NCBI RefSeq assembly: GCF_900217795.1
Contig: NZ_OBMQ01000010.1
Span: 1-64,000 of the forward strand
Source: Ureibacillus xyleni
GTDB lineage: Bacteria > Bacillota > Bacilli > Bacillales_A > Planococcaceae
Length of the DNA stretch: 64,000 bases
Direction of reading: 5' to 3'
Below, one piece after another: positions 8,732 to 17,597 of this stretch (the first letter of the stretch is position 1; the number at the start of each line of letters is the position of its first letter). The translations under genes and the position numbers were made by a program. The notes beneath the pieces were generated by a model. That model did not search any database, was not told the DNA's origin, and saw nothing but the letters and a program-made list of their open reading frames with translations.

Positions 8732-9529
8732 ATGATAGTGCCGAAAATAATTAGTAATGGCGTTGAACTTTATTATGAAGTGAAGGGAGAGGGAGTACCG
8801 ATTATCTTTATTCATCCTCCCCTTTTATCAAGCACCAACTTCACGTATCAACTTGAACATTTATCGAAGAAATATCAAATTATTGTATTTGACATACGAG
8901 GTCATGGTAGAAGTGGATATTCCAAGCATCCAGTTACGTATCCCCTAATCGTTAAGGATGTTTTATTGCTTTTAGAAACATTAAAAATAAAAAGGGCATT
9001 TTTTTGTGGGTATTCAACTGGCGGTTCTGTTTTATTGGAATTGCTACTTCTACATCCAGAACGCGCATTTGGTGGAATCATCATTAGTGGTATGTCTGAG
9101 GTGAATGATTGGAAGTTGAAACTTAAAATAGCTACTGCGATTAGATTATCAAAGAAGAAGACGATAGGTATTTTAGCTAAATCAATTGTAAAAGGAAATT
9201 CTGATACACGAAATATATCAAAAAAGTTAAAAAAAGCTTCGGTGCAAGGTCATCCAGTTAACATTCAACAGTACTTGCGCTATAGTATGTTGTTCAACTG
9301 TACGGAGTTGCTTACAAAAATTGAAGCTCCTGTTCTGCTTGTTTATGGTTCTAAGGACAAGACGTTCCTACCGTACGCTCAAATTTTACACAGCAAGCTC
9401 CCGAACAACGAATTAGTCATTTTAAATCAAGAACAACACCACATCCCAACAAAAGCGCCTCACAAATTACATGAGGCGATTCATCAGTTTATTCAAGCTT
9501 ATAAAATGGAAAACCCTTTTATGATATAA
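8732..9529 (+). CDS. Alpha/beta hydrolase
   Basis: A 265-residue alpha/beta hydrolase. IFIHPPLLSS provides the oxyanion strand, RGHGRSG is the conserved turn, GYSTGG at about residues 93-98 holds the nucleophilic serine, VYGSKDKTF the acid, and EQHHIPTKAPHKLHE the catalytic histidine. No signal peptide is visible, so it should be cytoplasmic. Esterase or lyase-type specificity cannot be told. It sits between the FAD oxidoreductase and CorA with 19 and 21 base gaps, suggesting a shared transcript. Confidence 0.85.
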   Translation: MIVPKIISNGVELYYEVKGEGVPIIFIHPPLLSSTNFTYQLEHLSKKYQIIVFDIRGHGRSGYSKHPVTYPLIVKDVLLLLETLKIKRAFFCGYSTGGSVLLELLLLHPERAFGGIIISGMSEVNDWKLKLKIATAIRLSKKKTIGILAKSIVKGNSDTRNISKKLKKASVQGHPVNIQQYLRYSMLFNCTELLTKIEAPVLLVYGSKDKTFLPYAQILHSKLPNNELVILNQEQHHIPTKAPHKLHEAIHQFIQAYKMENPFMI

Positions 9530-9550
9530 CGACTAAGAAGGATTTATTCA

Positions 9551-10513
9551 ATGATAAACTTTATAGGAATAACAAAAGATAATCATCTTGAGAAAAATGT
9601 TTCCATTAATAATGCAGTGTTATCAAATTATAAATGGTTTTGGGTTGATTTTAGTGAACCGACAAAAGAAGAAATTAAGTACCTTTCTGACACTTTTCAC
9701 TTTCATCCATTAGCGGTTGAAGATTGTGTACAGGAGTTTCAAAGACCGAAGCTAGATTATTATAAAAATTATACGTATTATGTAACGCATATCGTTCGGG
9801 AAGAAAACAAGACAATCATTAAAGATGAACTTGACTTTTTTGTAGGTGAAAGCTGTATTGTAACCTTTCACAAAGTTCCGTCCATTGAGGTGTCGAAAGT
9901 TTGGAATCACATTTTGTCTATGGAATCTTTAGTGGATTGTGATACTTATTATGTCTTTTATGAAATTTTAGATAAAATAGTCGATAACTATTTTCCAATT
10001 ATTTATCGTATTGAAGATGATTTAGAAAAAATGATTGAGATTTCAAATAGTAAATCTATGAATCGTCTAATGAATGAGTTGTTTGAAACAAGGAATATGT
10101 TATTAAATTTATTGCATACGATTAATCCAATGCGTGATTTATTATATCGAATGTTAAATTCTCATCATTTAAATTTAAATCGTGTTGGTGAGAGAAGGGA
10201 ATATTTCTCAGATATTTATGATCATCTGTTGAAATTATCGGAAATGGTCATGTCCAATCGTGAGGTCACTTCAGATATTCGCGACAGTTATTTGTCTTTA
10301 AACTCACATCAAACAAATAATGTCATGAAACTATTAACCATTATTACATCGATATTTGCACCATTGACATTTATCGCGGGTATTTACGGAATGAATTTTG
10401 AAAATATACCTGAGCTTCAATGGAAGTATGGTTATTTTTTATCTCTATCAGTAATGGTCATTATTGGTGTTGCAATGCTACTTTATTTCAAACGACGGGG
10501 CTGGTTTAAGTAG
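9551..10513 (+). CDS. corA: CorA-type magnesium/divalent cation channel
   Basis: A 320-residue CorA protein: long N-terminal cytoplasmic domain, then two C-terminal transmembrane helices. The signature YGMNFE follows the first helix (residues about 281-286), the selectivity loop that defines the family, and a basic KRRGWFK tail ends the protein. It carries magnesium (or cobalt/nickel) inward. AGAAGGA precedes the start. The TAG stop abuts the stop of the opposing gene at 10514 with no intergenic base and no visible terminator. Confidence 0.9.
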   Translation: MINFIGITKDNHLEKNVSINNAVLSNYKWFWVDFSEPTKEEIKYLSDTFHFHPLAVEDCVQEFQRPKLDYYKNYTYYVTHIVREENKTIIKDELDFFVGESCIVTFHKVPSIEVSKVWNHILSMESLVDCDTYYVFYEILDKIVDNYFPIIYRIEDDLEKMIEISNSKSMNRLMNELFETRNMLLNLLHTINPMRDLLYRMLNSHHLNLNRVGERREYFSDIYDHLLKLSEMVMSNREVTSDIRDSYLSLNSHQTNNVMKLLTIITSIFAPLTFIAGIYGMNFENIPELQWKYGYFLSLSVMVIIGVAMLLYFKRRGWFK

Positions 10514-10780
10514 TTATTTCATCTTTAAGCTAATTAAGATTAGTACGACCCCACTAAATAAACAAACCATTTTCAAAAAGGAAATTTTCTCGCTTAATCC
10601 AGCAATGCCAATACCAGTTGTAATGATTAAAATTGTTGGTCCGACAAGTGCGAGCATAGAGTTGATGGCTAGCGCTTTTTCTACCGATTGAAATTTATAC
10701 ATGAGGCCAGCTGCAGTAATTTCAATGCTTCCAGAGATGATTCTTAAGATGACCATATATAAAAGTGCACTTTCTAACAT
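10514..10780 (-). CDS. YqhV-like small membrane protein (DUF2619)
   Basis: An 88-residue protein with three hydrophobic helices, MLESALLYMVILRIISGSIE being the first. The length and pattern recall Bacillus YqhV (DUF2619), whose role is unknown. I use the ATG at 10780 because GAGGAGG lies five bases upstream; the frame runs 16 codons further without a ribosome site. It is convergent with corA and shares the boundary exactly. Confidence 0.7.
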   Translation of the reverse strand: MLESALLYMVILRIISGSIEITAAGLMYKFQSVEKALAINSMLALVGPTILIITTGIGIAGLSEKISFLKMVCLFSGVVLILISLKMK

Positions 10781-10845
10781 AACATCCTCCTCTAGTAGTA
10801 TGTATGTTGAAAGTGTATGTTTGTCCATTTATAATATGACCAAAT

Positions 10846-10877
10846 AAAAAAGGAGGCATAATTTTTGCCTCCTTTAA
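10846..10877 (-). terminator. Terminator of the 75-residue gene
   Basis: AAAGGAGGC pairs with GCCTCCTTT. On the minus strand the hairpin lies just after the stop at 10881 and runs into a T-rich stretch. Confidence 0.8.
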
Positions 10878-10880
10878 TCA

Positions 10881-11108
10881 TTACATTTTAGCAACAATAC
10901 CGTGAATCGTTTCTTTTAACTCTGCATCGTAATCTGCAAGTTCTACAAGATTTGCTAAACGTTCTTTTAAAATATGACGTTCAATAACTAACTTTTCATC
11001 AAGTACGCTTACTAATAATTCGATAATTAAACGGTCACGAATTGATAATGCTTCATCTACACGTTCTGGAGAGATTTTAGCATTAGTTTTTAATGCATTG
11101 CTAGCCAT
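10881..11108 (-). CDS. Small conserved hypothetical protein
   Basis: A 75-residue soluble protein that is nearly all helical and charged (SIRDRLIIELLVSVLDEKLVIERHILKERLANLVELA). I do not recognise a family. GGGGG nine bases before ATG and a strong terminator support a real monocistronic gene. It is unlikely to be an enzyme at this size; a helical dimer or adaptor is possible, but nothing in the neighbourhood indicates a role. Confidence 0.65.
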   Translation of the reverse strand: MASNALKTNAKISPERVDEALSIRDRLIIELLVSVLDEKLVIERHILKERLANLVELADYDAELKETIHGIVAKM

Positions 11109-11297
11109 TATATTTTACCCCCTAGTATGTTTACTATAAATAATTCTATCATATTCTTTATCTTTTAGAAATAAAGGTTAGGATATGTTTTTAATATAAT
11201 TATAAATTCTAAAAGATTCTATAAAAAAGTATATGAAAATAGAGGATATGAAAGAAGTATTTAGAATATATATTTAATAGAAGGGAGAGTGTTTTGA

Positions 11298-11798
11298 GTG
11301 AGAGGTACAATTAACAATAAAAGACGAGAAATTTCAGAAGAAGAAGTATACCATTTTATTAAACACGCAAAGGTAGCGCACGTAGCAACAGTTGGTGAAG
11401 ACGGTTATCCATATGTCATTCCCTTTGTTTTTGTATATGAAGAAGGAACAAAACTATATGTACATATAGGTAATTTACGAGAAAGCCATTTTTGGTCGAA
11501 TGTTAAAAACAATCCTCGAGTTAGTATTGAAATAAGTGAAATGGGCGATATCGTACCAGGGAAAAAATATGCATGTCAATCTGCGCTTGGCTATACGAGT
11601 GCTGTAATTTTTGGAACGATTAAACATATTGAAGAAGATGCGAAAAAAGAGTGGTTCTACGATTGTTTATGGAAAAAATATGGGGATCCAAATTGGACTT
11701 TCGAAAAAGGTGGGTACCCTGCACTTCCAAAAACAGAACTTTTCGAAGTGGAAATTGAAAAAATTACAGGGAAATTTAGTGATGCGATGGGACATTAA
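11298..11798 (+). CDS. Pyridoxamine 5'-phosphate oxidase-like FMN-binding protein
   Basis: A 166-residue split-barrel flavoprotein of the PNPOx-like/NimA-like group. KHAKVAHVATVGEDGYPYVIPFVF is the characteristic opening, and LYVHIGNLRESHFWSNVKNNPRVSIEI the second half of the barrel. Members bind FMN or F420 and reduce or sequester small molecules; the substrate here is unknown. The start is GTG at 11298, with GGGAGAG upstream. A perfect palindrome follows the gene. Confidence 0.8.
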   Translation: MRGTINNKRREISEEEVYHFIKHAKVAHVATVGEDGYPYVIPFVFVYEEGTKLYVHIGNLRESHFWSNVKNNPRVSIEISEMGDIVPGKKYACQSALGYTSAVIFGTIKHIEEDAKKEWFYDCLWKKYGDPNWTFEKGGYPALPKTELFEVEIEKITGKFSDAMGH

Positions 11799-11814
11799 GC
11801 TTGTTTAATCTAAA

Positions 11815-11842
11815 CACCTTGTAGAAAATTTTCTACAAGGTG
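11815..11842. terminator. Perfect 28-bp palindrome between convergent genes
   Basis: CACCTTGTAGAAAA and its exact reverse complement meet without a loop. It lies between the stops of the FMN protein and the esterase and probably terminates both, although neither strand has a good T run. A protein-binding site cannot be excluded. Confidence 0.6.
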
Positions 11843-11850
11843 CAGATTGT

Positions 11851-12948
11851 TTATTCTACTTCAGTAGTAGTTTTGATTTCTTTATATCTTTTTGTACGGT
11901 ATGGATTTTTTCGTTCAGGATACATAATTTTATCTACAAAATTTAGGCTTTCATCAACATTTTCCACACTTTTAATATTTTTATCACCATGCTTTCCTTT
12001 GATCAATAGTTTAAGATGTGCTTGATTTTTACCGGTTACCGCATTTATTTTTTCAGCAAACTTTACTGATTGTTCAAAAGGCACGACTTGATCATTAGTA
12101 CCGTGGATAATAAAAATAGGTGGAAAATTTTCAGAAACGTATTCGATTGGACTTGCTAAGCGAGCTTTGTCAGGATTTTCTTGTACGTTAAACCCTAATA
12201 ATGCATTCGCATAGTTTACTCCTTCATTCCGTAAGTGCGTAACGTCTGATATGCCATAAAATGAAACCACACCTTGTACATCTGAAGAATACTTTTCATA
12301 ACCTAACGTAAGGTCTTCCATATCCTTCATACCATTTGTAGCGGCTAACATACTTGCAATATGACCACCAGCAGAGTTTCCCCATACTACAATATTATTT
12401 GTATTTAATCGGTATTTCCTTGCGTTAGCTCTTATAAATCTTATGGCTGCTTTTGCATCGTGAAGTTGGGCTGGCCATGTTTCTTCAGTAGCTAAACGAT
12501 AGCCTACATTGATTACTGCATAGCCTTGCTGAGTTGCTAGCATAACAGCAGAGTGGTTTGCTGATTTTCGACTCCCTGAAATCCAACCGCCTCCATGGAA
12601 ATTAACAATAACTTTATATGGAGCGTTTCCAACTGATGGATAGATAATATCGAGTTGTTGACGTGGATTTTTTGTATTCGCATAAGGAAGGTTCAAATAA
12701 GTTTTGAACTGGTTCAACTTAATAAACTGGGGATCACCAGAATCTGTTTCCACCTCAACAAAACTCTTTTCTTCTTTCTCTTTTAAGATTGTTGTAAATT
12801 GATTGAGCAAATCAGAATTGGCATTGCCTGAAATTGTAATATTTGTAGTTGTAGGTGATGTATTAACCTCGTTTGATTCTTGTGCTTGAGAAGGGATTAC
12901 AGTAAATATGGACAAAAACAAACTAGTTACAAGTAATATCTTTCGCAA
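11851..12948 (-). CDS. Secreted alpha/beta hydrolase (HSL/BD-FAE-like esterase)
   Basis: A secreted esterase of about 365 residues. The oxyanion motif HGGGW, nucleophile elbow GNSAGG, acid in GTNDQVVP and histidine in KGKHGD mark the hormone-sensitive-lipase/feruloyl esterase-like group. I favour the TTG at 12948, because AAGAGGTG lies eight bases upstream and the protein then begins directly with a signal peptide (MRKILLVTSLFLSIFTVIPSQA, cleavage after SQA). The ATG at 12987 would add 13 residues and has a poorly placed ribosome site. It acts outside the membrane on an unknown ester. Confidence 0.85.
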   Translation of the reverse strand: MRKILLVTSLFLSIFTVIPSQAQESNEVNTSPTTTNITISGNANSDLLNQFTTILKEKEEKSFVEVETDSGDPQFIKLNQFKTYLNLPYANTKNPRQQLDIIYPSVGNAPYKVIVNFHGGGWISGSRKSANHSAVMLATQQGYAVINVGYRLATEETWPAQLHDAKAAIRFIRANARKYRLNTNNIVVWGNSAGGHIASMLAATNGMKDMEDLTLGYEKYSSDVQGVVSFYGISDVTHLRNEGVNYANALLGFNVQENPDKARLASPIEYVSENFPPIFIIHGTNDQVVPFEQSVKFAEKINAVTGKNQAHLKLLIKGKHGDKNIKSVENVDESLNFVDKIMYPERKNPYRTKRYKEIKTTTEVE

Positions 12949-13112
12949 TCTACTAACACCTCTTAACTTTTGAATTAGTACACTCATAACGAAAGTATTT
13001 TGCTCCTAATTCATATTTTCAATGCAAAAATATAGGCATTAAATAATTATAATTATGTAAGCACTATTTTCCACATCTTCTCTCTGTTATAAAGAGTATA
13101 GGAGGGGAAAAT

Positions 13113-14366
13113 ATGAAGTGGGGAAACTTTCCGCAAAATGTAAAAGTCCGGCTAATTACATCATTTTTTAATCGTTTAACTTCATCCGCAATCATGCCTT
13201 TTATGGCGTTATTTTTTGCACAAAATTTAAGTAAAGTATGGGCGGGGATTTTTTTAGTCATAACGGTCATTATCAGCTTTATTTTTAATTTGATTGGCGG
13301 CTATGTTTCGGATCGATTTAACCGAAAAAAAATCTTGCTTGTTACGTCATCTTTAAGTGCGCTTATGTTTTTATTGATGACCATCAGCTTAATACCTGAA
13401 AACAAACTTATTGGCTTATTTGCTATTGCATATATTACCTTTACGATAACGAGTAGTATGGAATATCCTACGATGGACGCACTTATTATCGATTCAACTA
13501 CTCCAGAAAACCGCAAATATATTTACGCTGCGGATTACTGGCTTGTCAATCTTTCAATGGCGATTGGAACAGCAGCGGGTGGCCTTCTATACGTAAACCA
13601 TCAAATTCTATTGTTTGTTATTTTAACAGTAACGTTAGTATGTATTTCTATAGCCTTTATGCTTTGGTTGAATGAAACAGAAAGAGTATTGTTAGAACAA
13701 AAGCATCAAAACGTACTCATTGATGTTTTAAATAATTATAAAATTGCCCTTCAAGATGGCCCTTTTGTAAAGGTTGTTGTAGGATCAATGCTGATTATTG
13801 GAGCTGAATTAACATTAAACAATTACATCGGAGTTCGGTTAGTGGAGTCTTTTGATTCGATTTTTTTAGGGAATTTTGAAATTAGTGGCGTCAGAATGTT
13901 AAGTATTCTAAACGTAGAAAATATGGTAATTGTAGTATTACTTACTTTTATCGTTACAAGAATAACAGATCGTTTTAACACGAAGAAGATACTCATTTTT
14001 GGATTAATTATTTACGGTATTGGCTATATGGCGATTACTTCGGGTAATGTCTGGTATGTATTAATTTTCTTTACCTTTGTAGCCACTATGGGTGAACTAA
14101 TTTATTCTCCTATTGTCAATGCAGAACAGGCGAATATGATGCCAAAAGATCAAAGAGGATCCTATGCTGCATTTGCCAATTTAGGTTATACAGGAGGAGA
14201 TTTAATCGCACGTTTTAGTATTATTATGGGGGTATTTTTAATGCCTTCTCAAATGTCAATTTATATGGGAGTTATTATTTTAGCTGGTAGTATATTATTA
14301 TATACTGGGTTATTTAAGAGAAAGCTAGTCAATATCCAATCAGATGTTCAAAGTGTTGAAATATAA
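13113..14366 (+). CDS. MFS transporter
   Basis: A 417-residue major facilitator with 12 predicted helices. The loop 2-3 motif GGYVSDRFNRKK (about residues 63-74) is the MFS motif A, and a weaker copy ITDRFNTKK lies after helix 8. It resembles multidrug-efflux MFS proteins such as MdtH/YttB; the substrate is unknown. AGGAGGGG precedes the ATG. It is divergent from the esterase and is followed by the 6S-like RNA region. Confidence 0.8.
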   Translation: MKWGNFPQNVKVRLITSFFNRLTSSAIMPFMALFFAQNLSKVWAGIFLVITVIISFIFNLIGGYVSDRFNRKKILLVTSSLSALMFLLMTISLIPENKLIGLFAIAYITFTITSSMEYPTMDALIIDSTTPENRKYIYAADYWLVNLSMAIGTAAGGLLYVNHQILLFVILTVTLVCISIAFMLWLNETERVLLEQKHQNVLIDVLNNYKIALQDGPFVKVVVGSMLIIGAELTLNNYIGVRLVESFDSIFLGNFEISGVRMLSILNVENMVIVVLLTFIVTRITDRFNTKKILIFGLIIYGIGYMAITSGNVWYVLIFFTFVATMGELIYSPIVNAEQANMMPKDQRGSYAAFANLGYTGGDLIARFSIIMGVFLMPSQMSIYMGVIILAGSILLYTGLFKRKLVNIQSDVQSVEI

Positions 14367-14445
14367 GTGATAAAGGTGAAACATCTCACTATTTTACCTT
14401 AATACCATTATTAATTATTTGACTTTTCTCTTAGAAGATACTTAC

Positions 14446-14475
14446 TTGAATATGTGATAACTTAAAGTATAAAAT
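14446..14475 (+). promoter_or_regulatory. Putative SigA promoter of the 6S-like RNA
   Basis: TTGAAT at 14446-14451 and TATAAA at 14468-14473 (spacer 16), or TAAAAT at 14470-14475 (spacer 18). Transcription would begin near 14480, just before the closing stem of the RNA. Confidence 0.5.
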
Positions 14476-14479
14476 AATT

Positions 14480-14670
14480 TATAGAGCTGCGTTGTACGTA
14501 ACGATATTAAGTTTTAACCTTTAAGCTGTAAAAGGGAGTTTTATATAGAAGGTGGAATGGCGGGCATCACACTTGTGAATGATGATATACAGGAAATCTT
14601 TTGCGAACACCCACTTTGAGGAGTGGTGGTTTAAAACTTTCTATAATAAATACGGCAAGGCGGCTTGTAA
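14480..14670 (+). ncRNA. ssrS: Probable 6S RNA
   Basis: A stretch of about 190 bases with no coding frame that folds as a long rod. AGCTGCGTTGT (14485-14495) pairs with GCAAGGCGGCT (14655-14665) as a closing stem, AGTTTTA near 14545 pairs with TAAAACT near 14630, and an inner stem joins AAGGTGG to CCACTTT. Length, closing stem, large central asymmetric bubble and the AAGTTTTAACC-like 5' bubble strand fit Bacillus 6S RNA, which binds the vegetative RNA polymerase. A promoter precedes it and a strong terminator follows. The identification is by structure and memory, not by a covariance search. Confidence 0.55.
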
Positions 14671-14691
14671 TACTTATTTATAAAGCTAGTA

Positions 14692-14727
14692 AACACTCTT
14701 ACAAACTCATGTAAGGGTGTTTTTTTT
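14692..14727 (+). terminator. Strong terminator after the 6S-like RNA
   Basis: CACTCTTACA pairs with TGTAAGGGTG (one G-U), followed by eight T. Confidence 0.9.
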
Positions 14728-14825
14728 AGGCAATTGTTGTGATACTCGTAAAAAACATTTTCCGGAAACAATTCCCAGTTAAAATTCGTTAATGTTATTG
14801 AGTAGTCATGATTAGGGAGGATGAC

Positions 14826-15641
14826 ATGGAAGAGCTTGATATATTATATATTATTAAAATGATAATTATTGGACTAGTTCAAGGCTTTACCGAACCGATT
14901 CCAGTATCATCAAGTGGACACGTGATGATTGCAAGTGAAATATTAGGCCTAGGCGAACAAGGATTTACCTTTGCGATATTAACAAATACGGCATCTCTAT
15001 TTGCAATTCTTTTTATTTATCGCAATGACATAGGAAGGCTTCTGTCAAATTCAATAGCTTACCTAAGAACGAAAAATAAACGTTATCGAAGTGATTTTCG
15101 CTTTGTTATCTTTATTATTGTTGGTACCATTCCAGCTGGTGCCTTAGGTGTGTTATTAAATGATATTATTGCTGAAAATGTTAGTATGACCACGATTGCC
15201 ATGATGCTATTTGTTACAGGTATAGCCCTTTGGATTATTCGCAATATGAAAGGTTATAAAGATGAGCGCGATCTAACAGTAAAGGATGCTTTACTAGTTG
15301 GCTTAGGGCAGGCAGTAGCTTTGACTCCGGGAATTAGTCGTTCGGGTGCAACCATAATATCTGCAATTGCTGTTGGCATGAAACAAGAGACAGCACTAAG
15401 GTTTTCTTTTATGCTTTATATCCCCGTGAGTGTTGGAGGGGTAATTTTAGGCTTTACGGATTTCCTGAATGAACCAAATAAATCAGAGTTAGCAATTCCA
15501 TATTTAGCTGCCTTTATTGCAACGCTTTTCATGACTTATTTTGCAATGAGATGGTTTATGGGCATCATGAAAAATGGGAAATTAGTTTACTTTACTTATT
15601 ATTGCTTCATCGTCGGTACATTGCTTCTTATATTTTTCTAA
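14826..15641 (+). CDS. uppP: Undecaprenyl-diphosphatase
   Basis: A 271-residue membrane phosphatase (BacA/UppP) that recycles undecaprenyl pyrophosphate to the monophosphate carrier for cell-wall synthesis and gives bacitracin tolerance. Conserved motifs are GLVQGFTEPIPVSSSGH near the N-terminus and PGISRSGATI at about residues 160-169. EPIPVSSSGHVMI differs from the commoner EFLPVSSSGH form, so it belongs to a divergent subgroup. The ATG at 14826 has GGGAGG five bases upstream; the frame opening at 14808 lacks a ribosome site. Confidence 0.88.
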   Translation: MEELDILYIIKMIIIGLVQGFTEPIPVSSSGHVMIASEILGLGEQGFTFAILTNTASLFAILFIYRNDIGRLLSNSIAYLRTKNKRYRSDFRFVIFIIVGTIPAGALGVLLNDIIAENVSMTTIAMMLFVTGIALWIIRNMKGYKDERDLTVKDALLVGLGQAVALTPGISRSGATIISAIAVGMKQETALRFSFMLYIPVSVGGVILGFTDFLNEPNKSELAIPYLAAFIATLFMTYFAMRWFMGIMKNGKLVYFTYYCFIVGTLLLIFF

Positions 15642-15653
15642 AAGAACATGTGA

Positions 15654-15680
15654 AAGAGCGTTAAATAAATTAACGCTCTT
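15654..15680. terminator. Bidirectional terminator between uppP and the lysozyme gene
   Basis: AAGAGCGTTAA pairs perfectly with TTAACGCTCTT across a five-base loop, between two convergent stops. Confidence 0.85.
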
Positions 15681-15687
15681 ATTGCAA

Positions 15688-16740
15688 TTATCTCGTTATA
15701 GGAATTTTAAACGTATCTCCCGGATAAATTAAATCCGGATTTTGTATATTATTTTCATGAACAATAGAATTGACAGATGTCCCGTATCTCTTTGCAATTT
15801 TCCAAAGTGTATCTCCGGATTTCACTACATAATTGACATTTGTGCTGCTGCTCTGAATATCAGAATTGATAATCAATGTATCACCAGGGTAGATTAAATT
15901 TTGATTTTTAATACTATTCTCTTCAACAATCGAGGCTACTGTAACTCCATAGTTTCTTGCAATACTAGAGAGGGTATCTCCAGGTTTTACTGTATAGGTT
16001 GATGTTGTTGGGGTTGATACCGGAGTTCTAGTAGGCTCTTCCACTAAAGATGAATCTTTTAAAAATATTCCATCATTGAAAGTATTCAAATCCACATTGC
16101 CGCTTATACCATCAACAGTTCCTGTGTCGGAATATTGCCATCCTGCCCATGTGTCCCAAATTACTTCATTTGACGGTACGTTTCCGTCATATTGTGCAAG
16201 CCATAATGAATACTTCGTTAAAGACTCATCAAATACATTTGTTGCGTTGTGGGCGTTACTATAGACTAGAACGTCCTTACCTGTAAGTCTTTCAACTTCT
16301 TCTGCAAAAGCTAACGCAATCACATTGACTTCCTCAGCATTTAAACCTTCTAAATCTTCAAAGTCCATCACAGGCTTTGCATCATACTCTTTATCTTGTA
16401 TTAAAGTTGCGAAGAAATTTGCTTCATTTCTTGCTTCCTCAACTGTTCGAGCAATGACGTAATGGTAAAATCCAACTTTAAGACCTGCTGATTTTGCCCC
16501 TTTATAGTTCTTCTCGAAATACGGGTCAACCCAACTAGAACTTTCACTGGATTTTATATATACAACTTGAACACCTGCATTTGCAACCTTTTCAAAGTCG
16601 ATATCCCCTTGATGCCTACTAACATCTATCCCAAAATACTCCTTTGTACTTTCAGGCTCAACTGCATAGCCACTGTGAGTAGATAGTAAAAAACTTGTGC
16701 AAAACAAAACTATTATTAGAAGTCTACGAATCATCTTCAT
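15688..16740 (-). CDS. Secreted GH25 lysozyme with two LysM domains
   Basis: A 350-residue cell-wall hydrolase. A signal peptide (residues 1-26, cleavage after GYA) is followed by a glycoside hydrolase family 25 domain: [27 protein letters not shown] and VMDFEDLEG hold the catalytic Asp/Glu set, and [24 protein letters not shown] closes it. A Thr/Ser-rich linker leads to two LysM repeats ([17 protein letters not shown] and [17 protein letters not shown]), which bind peptidoglycan. It cleaves the glycan between MurNAc and GlcNAc. AGGAGG lies ten bases before the start. Confidence 0.92.
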   Translation of the reverse strand: MKMIRRLLIIVLFCTSFLLSTHSGYAVEPESTKEYFGIDVSRHQGDIDFEKVANAGVQVVYIKSSESSSWVDPYFEKNYKGAKSAGLKVGFYHYVIARTVEEARNEANFFATLIQDKEYDAKPVMDFEDLEGLNAEEVNVIALAFAEEVERLTGKDVLVYSNAHNATNVFDESLTKYSLWLAQYDGNVPSNEVIWDTWAGWQYSDTGTVDGISGNVDLNTFNDGIFLKDSSLVEEPTRTPVSTPTTSTYTVKPGDTLSSIARNYGVTVASIVEENSIKNQNLIYPGDTLIINSDIQSSSTNVNYVVKSGDTLWKIAKRYGTSVNSIVHENNIQNPDLIYPGDTFKIPITR

Positions 16741-16934
16741 CTCTATTTCACCTCCTATCTCACTACAAACTATGCAAAGAGAATAGAAGTGTTTGAGCAG
16801 ATGTAATGGATAAATTGTAATAGCCTTTATATAAAGAGGGGGAATAGCAAATTGATTGTTTTTTAGTGCACATGACGTGGAAGAATAGTGGTAAAGTAAT
16901 AATAGAACTTACAAATATAGAGGGGTAATTTAAA

Positions 16935-17282
16935 TTGACACTTAAAATCATTACACCAGAAGAGTTATTTGGAAAAATGAGGGAGGGTGAAAAGTTAGTA
17001 CTTTTAGACGTGAGAGCTGAGGAAAAATACAACGATTATCATATAGAAGGTAAACATATCGAAACGCTCAACATAAATAAAAATGATATTTTTGAATTAG
17101 AAACAAGTAATGAAAAAATTATTGATTCTTTGCCAACAAATGAACAAGTAATTGTAACGTGTACAACAGGAAATTCTGCAACAAAATGTGCGAACATACT
17201 GGCAGAGAAGGAATATGATGTTGTAGTTTTAGAAGGCGGTATTACTGCCTGGAAGGAATACTTAAAAATAAAAGGATTGTAA
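16935..17282 (+). CDS. Rhodanese-like sulfurtransferase domain protein
   Basis: A 115-residue single-domain rhodanese. LLDVRAEEKYNDYHIEG is the CH2A-type opening, CTTGNSA holds the catalytic cysteine (about residue 77), and VLEGGITAWKEY ends the fold. Family members carry persulfide sulfur in the cytoplasm. The start is TTG at 16935, with GAGGGG upstream. Its terminator has been split by insertion of the MITE at 17341. Substrate and partner are not evident. Confidence 0.85.
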   Translation: MTLKIITPEELFGKMREGEKLVLLDVRAEEKYNDYHIEGKHIETLNINKNDIFELETSNEKIIDSLPTNEQVIVTCTTGNSATKCANILAEKEYDVVVLEGGITAWKEYLKIKGL

Positions 17283-17288
17283 CACAAA

Positions 17289-17340
17289 TGAAAACGCAAG
17301 AATGTTATAAAAAACACCCTTGCGTTTTTTGAAGCCACTG
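17289..17340 (+). terminator. Terminator of the rhodanese gene, invaded by a MITE
   Basis: AAAACGCAAG (17289-17298) pairs with CTTGCGTTTT (17329-17338). The 3' arm plus T run, CCCTTGCGTTTTTT at 17327-17340, is repeated exactly at 17562-17575 on the other side of the inserted element. Confidence 0.85.
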
Positions 17341-17561
17341 AAAAACTAAATACCGATAAAAATTTATAGTAATTATTTGCTTCTAAATAGAAGGTGGGAT
17401 TCACTTCGCTTTCCACGGGCTTGGCTTCAGCCTCCTCGTCGCAAGCTCCTGCGGGGTCTTCAGCTCAAGCTGTTCCCGTAGGAGTCTTCGTGAATCCCAC
17501 TTCCTAAAAGATCTGAGCGTATTTTTATTATAAAAATTTATTAAAATCGACTTTTTCAGTG
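17341..17561. mobile_element. 221-bp MITE-like element with terminal inverted repeats
   Basis: The element is bounded by a 14-bp direct duplication, CCCTTGCGTTTTTT (17327-17340 and 17562-17575). Its ends carry CACTGAAAAA (17346-17355) and TTTTTCAGTG (17552-17561) as terminal inverted repeats. A GC-rich core is enclosed by an 11-bp perfect inner repeat, GTGGGATTCAC (17394-17404) and GTGAATCCCAC (17490-17500), so the whole can fold as a long hairpin. It has no transposase. A second copy, identical over 93 bases, lies at 1-93 in opposite orientation. The parental transposase is unknown. Confidence 0.8.
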
Positions 17562-17597
17562 CCCTTGCGTTTTTTAAGTATCTTAATATAAATGTTC

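Noticed and set aside
13035-13060. PerR/Fur-like AT dyad before the MFS gene
   Set aside because: The register does not match either box; general AT richness explains it.
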